From an uncultured Clostridia bacterium (lineage in GTDB: Bacteria; Bacillota; Clostridia; Christensenellales; Borkfalkiaceae), in the NCBI GenBank assembly GCA_947627565.1, contig CANQWO010000009.1:1-58194 (forward strand): 58,194 nt of DNA, read 5' to 3'. Both the position numbers and the translations under genes were made by a program. Below the pieces are notes generated by a model that was not told the origin of the DNA, ran no database searches, and worked only from the letters and a program-made list of their open reading frames with translations. Positions 49,558 to 55,842 of the stretch are shown in pieces. Every line of letters begins with the position of its first letter. The stretch's first letter is position 1.

Positions 49558-50399
49558 TTCAGCGATCGCTCCGCCGCTTCCATCGTATTTTCCAGCAACA
49601 TCGCAATGGTCATGGGCCCCACGCCGCCGGGTACGGGCGTCAGATAGGCCGCCTTCTCTGCGACCGCGTGAAAATCGACGTCGCCGCATAACTTTCCGTC
49701 TATCCGGTTGATCCCGACGTCGATGACGGCCGCCCCCTCCTTCACCATATCCGCCGTGATGAAATTTGCCTTCCCGACCGCCGCGACCAGAATATCCGCT
49801 TGCCGGCAGATCGCCGCGAGGCCTTGCGTTTTGGAGTGGCATACGGTGACCGTCGCGTCGGCGTTGAGCAACAGCATGGCTATGGGGCGCCCGACCGTCC
49901 TGCTCCTTCCGACCACGACGGCATGCTTGCCGCAGACGGGAATTTCGTAGCGGCGAAGCAGTTCCATGATGCCCTTGGGCGTACAGGCGACGGAGACGGG
50001 CGTCCCGAGCGCCAATGCCCCCATGTTCCCCGCGAGAAATCCGTCGACGTCTTTTTGGACGGGAATATGGTCGAGCAGCCGTTTTTCATCCAGATGCGCG
50101 GGAAGCGGCAGTTGGACAAGGATGCCGTCGACCCTGTCGTCGGCGGCGAGACTGTCTATGAGCGCTTCCGCCTCCGACTGCGAGGTCTGCGCGGGCAACC
50201 GATAAGAAAAAGAGCGGATGCCCGCCTCTTCACATCCTTTGATCTTGTTGCGCACATACACCTCGGAGGCCAGGTCTTCGCCGATGAGAATTACGGCGAG
50301 GCCGGCGGGACGATGCGCAAGCGCGGAAAACATTTCCGCGCGAGGGCGCAGCGAGGCGCGGATCTCGGTCGCGACGCGCTTTCCGTCGATGACTGTCAT
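49554..50399 (-). CDS. folD: methylenetetrahydrofolate dehydrogenase/cyclohydrolase
   Basis: A 281-residue FolD. Catalytic Lys in YVRNKIKGCEEAG near 53, VQLPLPAHL near 98, GRSRTVGRPIA near 163 and VPGGVGPMTIAMLLENT near 258. ATGA overlaps on both sides (nusB before, ispA after). Confidence 0.97.
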   Translation of the reverse strand: MTVIDGKRVATEIRASLRPRAEMFSALAHRPAGLAVILIGEDLASEVYVRNKIKGCEEAGIRSFSYRLPAQTSQSEAEALIDSLAADDRVDGILVQLPLPAHLDEKRLLDHIPVQKDVDGFLAGNMGALALGTPVSVACTPKGIMELLRRYEIPVCGKHAVVVGRSRTVGRPIAMLLLNADATVTVCHSKTQGLAAICRQADILVAAVGKANFITADMVKEGAAVIDVGINRIDGKLCGDVDFHAVAEKAAYLTPVPGGVGPMTIAMLLENTMEAAERSLK

Positions 50400-50788
50400 G
50401 CGTTGATGATCCCTCCCAAGACGCCGTTGACGAAATCGGCGGATTTCTCCGTGGAATAGGCGCGGGCAAGCGCGGCCGCTTCACTGACGGATACAACGGG
50501 CGGGATCTCGTCGAAATATTTGATCTCGGCGAGGGCAATGAGCATGATCGCCTTGTCTGCCGGATAGATGCGGTAGTCCGCAAAACGCGTGACGGCCGCG
50601 GAGATTTCCGCAGACAGCTCCTCAAGATGTTCCTGCGTAACGGAGACGAGCCGTTCCGCAAACATCTTTTCTTCGTCGTTCAATTTGGTTTTGAGATAGA
50701 GATTGGCGCGTGCAGTCTTGCCGAGCCCTCCGCCGAGGAGACCGGAAAAGATCGTCTTGAACGCAACCTCTCGTGCGTCGCTTCTCAT
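50396..50788 (-). CDS. nusB: transcription antitermination factor NusB
   Basis: A 130-residue all-helical NusB: REVAFKTIFSGL at the start, IPPVVSVSEAAALARAYST and the terminal FVNGVLGGI motif. Acts with NusE on rRNA transcription. AAGGAG site upstream; a perfect GC-rich hairpin separates it from asp23. Confidence 0.94.
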   Translation of the reverse strand: MRSDAREVAFKTIFSGLLGGGLGKTARANLYLKTKLNDEEKMFAERLVSVTQEHLEELSAEISAAVTRFADYRIYPADKAIMLIALAEIKYFDEIPPVVSVSEAAALARAYSTEKSADFVNGVLGGIINA

Positions 50789-50806
50789 GCGTACTCCTTA
50801 CGCAAA

Positions 50807-50836
50807 CGGCCCTTTCCCGATCGGGAAAGGGGGCCG
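50807..50836 (-). terminator. hairpin between asp23 and nusB
   Basis: Arm CCCTTTCCCGA and its complement, perfect palindromic centre; on the - strand followed by GTTTGCG. Weak terminator or processing hairpin. Confidence 0.45.
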
Positions 50837-50838
50837 AA

Positions 50839-51213
50839 TCATGCGTTTTTCTTTTCTTCCGGATCTTCGGATTCATGGACGGGCACGGGCGTCTGTTCGG
50901 GGAACACCACGCTCTGCACATGGACGTCGACTTTGGCGATCTTATAGACTGTCATGGATTCCACCATCTGTTTGATGGTCTGTTGGATCCGATAGGCGAG
51001 CTCGGGGACATTGTAGCCGTAATGCGCGATCACGGAAATATCCACGAAGATCCCTTCCTTTTCGAAGCTGATTTTGATCCCCTTGCTCTTGGAGGGAATG
51101 AGCTCGATCCCCTCCGTCTCCTGCAGACTCAAAACCACGATCCCGCTCACGATATCCGAGCTGTATGTGATCTTGCCCTTTTGTCCGTTGGGGTTGTATT
51201 TGATGCTTGCCAT
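50839..51213 (-). CDS. Asp23/Gls24 family protein
   Basis: A 124-residue Asp23/Gls24 (DUF322) protein: GKITYSSDIVSGIVVLSLQE and the SVIAHYGYNVPELAYRIQQ block (in parts: AHYGYNVPEL). Family members are envelope-stress related and sit near nusB in Clostridia. ATG at 51213 has AAGGAG 8 nt ahead; the ATG at 51219 is too close to it. Confidence 0.92.
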   Translation of the reverse strand: MASIKYNPNGQKGKITYSSDIVSGIVVLSLQETEGIELIPSKSKGIKISFEKEGIFVDISVIAHYGYNVPELAYRIQQTIKQMVESMTVYKIAKVDVHVQSVVFPEQTPVPVHESEDPEEKKNA

Positions 51214-51278
51214 AATCATTTCTCCTTACTAATGAAATCATTATAGCACATGTCGAAAAAAATTACTACCGTTTTTTC

Positions 51279-51764
51279 TCAACTTTCCGCATAAACAGGC
51301 ATAATTATGATATTTCCGTTGCGGATCTGATGTTCGACTTCAATTGCATAGAACACTTTGGTGACCGTTTCGGCCGTCAGTTCGCTGGAATTGATGAAGA
51401 TGTTGATGTTGTCGTGGTCCCCGATGACGACGCCGACGTCGGAGAATCCGAGCGCTTTGATGATGGATTCGAGAACGAGTTCGTCCTCCATCATCTCTAC
51501 GAGCTCCTGTTTCCGCGCAACGGCCTCGGTGTACTCCGCGCTGTCCTTCGCATAGGCGGAGATCACGCTGTCGAGCTGAACAAATTCCTCGTTGCGCTTG
51601 GAGCTTCTTTCGCTGCGGAAGCTCGTAAAATAATTGACCTCCACGGTGCCGCCTTCGGCCGCGGCGGAGGAACGTGTTCCCGCAAGGACGAAGTTGAAGA
51701 CAGCCGTCACGGCGAGAAGCAGGACAAGGGTAGACATAAGTGCGATTTTCTTGGTGTTTGACAT
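51279..51764 (-). CDS. spoIIIAH: stage III sporulation protein AH
   Basis: A 161-residue SpoIIIAH: N-terminal helix (IALMSTLVLLLAVTAVFNFVL) then a YscJ/FliF-like ring-building domain (VLESIIKALGFSDVGVVI). It forms the mother-cell half of the SpoIIQ-SpoIIIAH channel between mother cell and forespore. Last gene of the operon. Confidence 0.94.
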   Translation of the reverse strand: MSNTKKIALMSTLVLLLAVTAVFNFVLAGTRSSAAAEGGTVEVNYFTSFRSERSSKRNEEFVQLDSVISAYAKDSAEYTEAVARKQELVEMMEDELVLESIIKALGFSDVGVVIGDHDNINIFINSSELTAETVTKVFYAIEVEHQIRNGNIIIMPVYAES

Positions 51765-51793
51765 GATTTATCTCCTTATAAATGATTTCCGGA

Positions 51794-52153
51794 TCAGCCC
51801 TTCACGGGATAGACGCGCACGGCATTTTTGGGGATATTCAATGCGCCGGCCGCAATTTCGAGGATGTTCATGCGCAGGATCAGCCCGTCCTCGCCCTGAA
51901 ACAACACGACGGCCCCCACCGCCGTCCCCTCCTCCTCTGTGATCATGACCGTGGCGTCGTCGACGCCGTCCAACTTTTCAAGCAACGCCACAAGCCGCGC
52001 CTCTTCCGTGGACATCTTGTAGGCGTCCTCCTCTTTTCCCGCCGCAAAGACGCGGTAGCAGATGAGCAGCAAAACGAGTGCCGCAAGCAGGATCATGACG
52101 ACGCGGAACGATTTGCTCTTCACGATGTCTTTGAGAGTCTCCGGAACTTTCAT
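51794..52153 (-). CDS. spoIIIAG: stage III sporulation protein AG
   Basis: A 119-residue protein with one membrane helix (VVMILLAALVLLLICYRVF) and a short ring-building domain ending LNIPKNAVRVYPVKG. It is shorter than Bacillus SpoIIIAG (about 229) and lacks most of the beta-insert. Confidence 0.88.
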   Translation of the reverse strand: MKVPETLKDIVKSKSFRVVMILLAALVLLLICYRVFAAGKEEDAYKMSTEEARLVALLEKLDGVDDATVMITEEEGTAVGAVVLFQGEDGLILRMNILEIAAGALNIPKNAVRVYPVKG

Positions 52154-52605
52154 GTCACTTCCGCCTCCGTGCCGTACTGCGTTTCAAGCGCCTCTTTTAC
52201 GCGGGTCATGATATATATACGCGCCTCCTCCTCGTTTATTCCGGAAAGATCGAGCTTTACCTTGATTTTTTCAAGGGGAAAATATGCCGAAGCGGCCCGC
52301 GTGGCGTCGACCTCTGCCGAAAGCGAAAATTCATCGGATAGGTAGGCCGCGATCGCCGCCTCGTCCCGTTCCTCCAAAAGGTGCGCGCACGCGGCAAGAT
52401 AGGCGGGATCTTCTTCGAGCTCCCCCGTTTCAAGTGCGGGCTTCCCCGTCCGGATCCACCCGACCAGCGGGGAGATCATGACGACGAGAACAAAGAGACG
52501 CGTACATCCCTTTACAAACGTTCCCATTTTCCCGTTCGGACAAATGATCGCAACGACCGCGGAGAGGATCACGACGCCTGCGATGCTCAGAATATAGGCT
52601 TTCAT
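52150..52605 (-). CDS. spoIIIAF: stage III sporulation protein AF
   Basis: A 151-residue protein with two N-terminal membrane helices (YILSIAGVVILSAVVAII, LFVLVVMISPLVGWI) and a cytoplasmic or intermembrane alpha/beta domain, as in SpoIIIAF. Overlaps AG by 4 nt. Confidence 0.9.
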   Translation of the reverse strand: MKAYILSIAGVVILSAVVAIICPNGKMGTFVKGCTRLFVLVVMISPLVGWIRTGKPALETGELEEDPAYLAACAHLLEERDEAAIAAYLSDEFSLSAEVDATRAASAYFPLEKIKVKLDLSGINEEEARIYIMTRVKEALETQYGTEAEVT

Positions 52606-53798
52606 CAGAGGATCACTCCCGAAGAACAGATGAGCAGAATGAGCGTCAAAAAATAGAGAAACGCGATGGCAAGGAGCGCGGCGAGGAAATAGCCGCTGTC
52701 CTTGGCGAGCCCCGATAAAAACGCGGAGACCTTGCCCGATACGGGCTCCGTCACGGCCGCCGAGATGCGCAAAAAGAACTGAAACGCGGCAAAGAGCAAT
52801 ACCGGTTTCAAAATGGTCCCCGCGAGCAGAAAGAGCGCAAAGGCGCCCAGCGCGTTTTTGATGACGGCGCTCCCCGCAATGACGAGATCGACGCCCCCCG
52901 ATAAAAATCCGCCCACGATGGGCACGGAGCCGGAGATGATGTATTTGACGGCGCGCAGCGAGAGCCCGTCATATTGCGCCGCGGCGATCCCCTGCACGCT
53001 CAACAGCAGACTGAAGAGCCCGAGCGTCAGGCCGATGAGCCACTTTGAAATGCTCTTGAACAGGTCGGAAAGTTTATCCGTGCGGACCTCCGGCGAGAGA
53101 TTCCCGATAAACGTCAAGACGATCACGATGACCGCCGAAGGCAGCACGATGTCCGAAAAGAGCGCGACGATGCCGCTCGACATAAAGGCGACGGCGGGCC
53201 TGTAGATGCCGACGGAGACGGCTCCCCCGCTTGCCGCCATCAAAGTGAGCAGCATCGGATAGACGATCTCCATCTGCCTCCGCATGCTGTTGATGGTCTG
53301 AAATCCCGTTTCCAACAGCCCCAAGAGCACTGTGAGAACGACCGCCCCCACCGAAATGAAGGAAACGAAATGGATTATGTCAGACATAGTACTCTGCAAA
53401 AAGCTGTTTTTGACCGCATTCAGGATCCCGCAGAGCAATGTAATGATGAGGATCACGGCAAATGCGGGGACCATGCGCTTCCCCTCTTCCCACACGAGCG
53501 CAACGGACGCCTCGAATATCGAACCGTAGTCAAGCGCAAAGTCCCCCGTCAGAACGGCGCGCAGGCGGTCCTTCACGGAAATGCCGCCGAATTGCGTCAG
53601 GGAATCCAGAAATTCCTGGAGTTCCTCCGTATCGAGGGAATCCAGCAAGTCGTCGAGCATGTCTTCAAATTCTTTTTCCTCCTCACTGCCTCCATCCGCA
53701 TAGGCGCGCATATTACCGCGCGGAAAAAGCAGCATGATGAGAACCATGAGAACGGCCGCAAAGACGATGCATTTGCGCCATGAAATACGCCGCGTCAT
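52605..53798 (-). CDS. spoIIIAE: stage III sporulation protein AE
   Basis: A 397-residue multi-pass membrane protein with signal-like N-terminus and about eight helices; GGFLSGGVDLVIAGSAVIKNA near 290 is a family block. Part of the feeding-tube apparatus. Codons at 53373-53401 contain copy d of the dispersed motif (protein FLQSTMSDII). Confidence 0.95.
   Translation of the reverse strand: MTRRISWRKCIVFAAVLMVLIMLLFPRGNMRAYADGGSEEEKEFEDMLDDLLDSLDTEELQEFLDSLTQFGGISVKDRLRAVLTGDFALDYGSIFEASVALVWEEGKRMVPAFAVILIITLLCGILNAVKNSFLQSTMSDIIHFVSFISVGAVVLTVLLGLLETGFQTINSMRRQMEIVYPMLLTLMAASGGAVSVGIYRPAVAFMSSGIVALFSDIVLPSAVIVIVLTFIGNLSPEVRTDKLSDLFKSISKWLIGLTLGLFSLLLSVQGIAAAQYDGLSLRAVKYIISGSVPIVGGFLSGGVDLVIAGSAVIKNALGAFALFLLAGTILKPVLLFAAFQFFLRISAAVTEPVSGKVSAFLSGLAKDSGYFLAALLAIAFLYFLTLILLICSSGVIL
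53373..53401 (-). repeat. dispersed 29-bp motif inside spoIIIAE (copy d, best copy)
   Basis: On the - strand TTTTGCAGAGTACTATGTCT then GACATAATC. The centre TATGTC-T-GACATA is an inverted repeat. Confidence 0.8.
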
Positions 53799-54190
53799 TT
53801 GATGAGCCCCAAAAGTCCCACGATCAATTCGAACACGCTTTCAATGATGGGGATCGCCAGAATGAGAATGATGATCTTGCCCGAAAAAATCAGCTTGTCC
53901 GCCAGTGAATTTTGTCCGAAATCGGTGAGGATACCCGCGCTAAATTCGACGATATAGCCGATCCCCACCATTTTCAAAAGAATTTTGACGAGGGAGATGT
54001 CGATCCCGGCGATCTCGGAGATCTGCGCAAAGATGCCCATGCCCTCTTTCAGCATATCAAAGACAAACAAAAGCAAGATGATGCTGCCCGCGATCACGAC
54101 GGCGAACGCGAGCTCCGGCTTTGTCTCCTTGAGCAAAATTGCGGCGATCGCCGTAATGAAGGCGATCCCGATGAGCTGGAAGAGTTGCAT
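53795..54190 (-). CDS. spoIIIAD: stage III sporulation protein AD
   Basis: A 131-residue protein with four membrane helices, homologous in layout to SpoIIIAC. Overlaps AE by 4 nt. Confidence 0.93.
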   Translation of the reverse strand: MQLFQLIGIAFITAIAAILLKETKPELAFAVVIAGSIILLLFVFDMLKEGMGIFAQISEIAGIDISLVKILLKMVGIGYIVEFSAGILTDFGQNSLADKLIFSGKIIILILAIPIIESVFELIVGLLGLIK

Positions 54191-54390
54191 CAGTACACTC
54201 CGAAGATATCCTGTACGACCTTAAACAGATCTCCGATCATGGTCACGGCGATCGTAAGCGCGATGACGAGCCCGACAATGGAGACGACAGTCGCGACGTC
54301 TTCCCTGTCCGACTTCTTGAGGACCTGACAAACGATGGTAATGATGATGCCGATGGCGGCAAGTTTGAAGATGATCGAGATGTCTATCAT
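54190..54390 (-). CDS. spoIIIAC: stage III sporulation protein AC
   Basis: A 66-residue protein with two helices: IDISIIFKLAAIGIIITIV and VVSIVGLVIALTIAVTMIG. Starts MIDISII at 54390, overlapping AB by 4 nt; the longer open frame has no family match. Confidence 0.93.
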   Translation of the reverse strand: MIDISIIFKLAAIGIIITIVCQVLKKSDREDVATVVSIVGLVIALTIAVTMIGDLFKVVQDIFGVY

Positions 54391-54851
54391 AGCATGAGAA
54401 TGATGACGGCGAGCCCGAAGAGCAAGCCGAGTTTCAGATAGAGTTCCCCGCGCGATTTGCATTCCCGCGCAGTCTGTTCTTTCAGGGTCACGAGCGGATC
54501 CCTCTGCGCGGAAAAGTATCCGCGCTGCGAGGCGGCGTCTCCGCGACCCAACATCGAAAAGTAGTCGCACAGTTGCGCGCGCTCCTCCTTCGTCAAAAAT
54601 CCGAATGCAGGGATGGTCTCATGGCGCATCATACATTCTATCGCGCGCTGAAATTCCCCGGAATAGTTGTAGGCCCGCAAAAATTCGCCCAGCGGCTTTC
54701 TCGCATAGGCCAATTCATTAAGATAGCGGTCGTTGAAGTCGGCAAATTGGGCATAGAATTTCTTACGGGAACGGTACTTTTCCGCCGCGACATATCCGAT
54801 CATGACGCAAAACGCGATGACGAGCCCGCTTAAAAGCAATTTAATCCACAT
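54387..54851 (-). CDS. spoIIIAB: stage III sporulation protein AB
   Basis: A 154-residue SpoIIIAB (GSPII F-like): N-terminal helix (LLLSGLVIAFCVMIGYVAA), cytoplasmic helices and a C-terminal helix (LGLLFGLAVIILML). Start MWIKLLL at 54851 overlaps AA by 11 nt. Confidence 0.9.
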   Translation of the reverse strand: MWIKLLLSGLVIAFCVMIGYVAAEKYRSRKKFYAQFADFNDRYLNELAYARKPLGEFLRAYNYSGEFQRAIECMMRHETIPAFGFLTKEERAQLCDYFSMLGRGDAASQRGYFSAQRDPLVTLKEQTARECKSRGELYLKLGLLFGLAVIILML

Positions 54852-55677
54852 GGTTTCCCTCGCTGTCGAGAACGTCCCCCACTTTTCCAAGCCCGTCGAG
54901 CAGCACATAGCGTTCAAATCTTTTTTCCGGGACATCTGCAAACGCTTTCAAGTGCGCCGAAGCAAACACTTTGATCCCGCTCTCAACGGCGCGCCTCACG
55001 GCCGCATAGTCCTCCGGAAGAAGCTCGTCCGTCACAATGACGTCGGGCCGCATGGCGCGGATCCCCGCGGTAAAAGCCGTGAGTTTATCCGCAAAGCGGA
55101 CCACATCCACGGTCTCGCCCAAGTCTCCCGCCGAGAGCTCCCCGCGTTCGTCACTGACGAGCACATTTTTCTGCGTCCGTTCGGAAACCAGTCGCGTGAG
55201 ATCGCGCAGAATGGTCGTCTTGCCCTCTCCCGGAGGCGCAAGAATGAGGACGGAGCGAAGTTCATCCGCAAGACACCTCTGGAAGATCTCCTCCGCACAG
55301 CCCCGAATTTCATGCGGAATGCGGATGCACAGCGACGTGATGTCGCGGACGGCGAGCACGGCGGCGCCTTCGTAGACGACTGTGCCCGCGATCCCGATGC
55401 GTTCCCCGTGTTCCGCCGTTACAAATCCTCTGCGAAGCTGATTTTCCACAGCATAGACGGAATAGCCGCAGGCCGCATAGACCGTATCGCCGATCTCCTT
55501 TTCCGTGGGGCGCAGGGCATTCTCGGGCGTGCACAGTCCCAGAGCTCCCAAGAAGGCAAAATCTCCCCCATAATTTACGAGCAGCGGCTTGTCCGCCCGC
55601 AGACGGAGCTCATAGAGAAGATTCCGATTGAGATATTTGAGACAATCTCCGATGCGCGGCGGAAGAAATTCCAGCAT
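54841..55677 (-). CDS. spoIIIAA: stage III sporulation protein AA (ATPase)
   Basis: A 278-residue RecA/VirB11-like ATPase that powers the SpoIIIA channel. Walker A LAPPGEGKTTILRDL near 146-160, DERGELSAG near 180 and VIVTDELLPEDY near 215. Met at 55677 (MLEFLPPRIGDCL) matches the family start; 21 extra residues are open upstream. That ATG lies 6 nt after a sigma-E-like -10 box. Confidence 0.94.
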   Translation of the reverse strand: MLEFLPPRIGDCLKYLNRNLLYELRLRADKPLLVNYGGDFAFLGALGLCTPENALRPTEKEIGDTVYAACGYSVYAVENQLRRGFVTAEHGERIGIAGTVVYEGAAVLAVRDITSLCIRIPHEIRGCAEEIFQRCLADELRSVLILAPPGEGKTTILRDLTRLVSERTQKNVLVSDERGELSAGDLGETVDVVRFADKLTAFTAGIRAMRPDVIVTDELLPEDYAAVRRAVESGIKVFASAHLKAFADVPEKRFERYVLLDGLGKVGDVLDSEGNHVD

Positions 55678-55683
55678 TGCTCT

Positions 55684-55710
55684 ATCATATGCTTCGCCCT
55701 CCGTTGTTAT
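55684..55710 (-). promoter_or_regulatory. sigma-E-like promoter of spoIIIA
   Basis: On the - strand ATA (55708-55710), 16-nt spacer, CATATGAT (55684-55691), resembling ATA-N16-CATACANT of sigma-E; 6 nt to the spoIIIAA ATG. Confidence 0.45.
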
Positions 55711-55748
55711 GTTTGAAACGGAACGGAATCCCATCCTCACAGTAAGGC

Positions 55749-55779
55749 AAAGAGCGCGAAGAATTGCTCCGCGCTCTTT
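55749..55779 (-). terminator. hairpin upstream of spoIIIAA
   Basis: AAAGAGCGCG / CGCGCTCTTT with an 11-nt loop; poor T tail. Confidence 0.5.
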
Positions 55780-55800
55780 GGTAGGATTTGAGAAGATAGA

Positions 55801-55826
55801 TAAACAGGGTGCAAACCTGCACCCTG
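55801..55826 (-). terminator. terminator of the Ig-like repeat protein gene
   Basis: On the - strand CAGGGTGCA / TGCACCCTG (55805-55826), then TTTATC. Confidence 0.7.
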
Positions 55827-55842
55827 CGTCCGATAAAATTAT

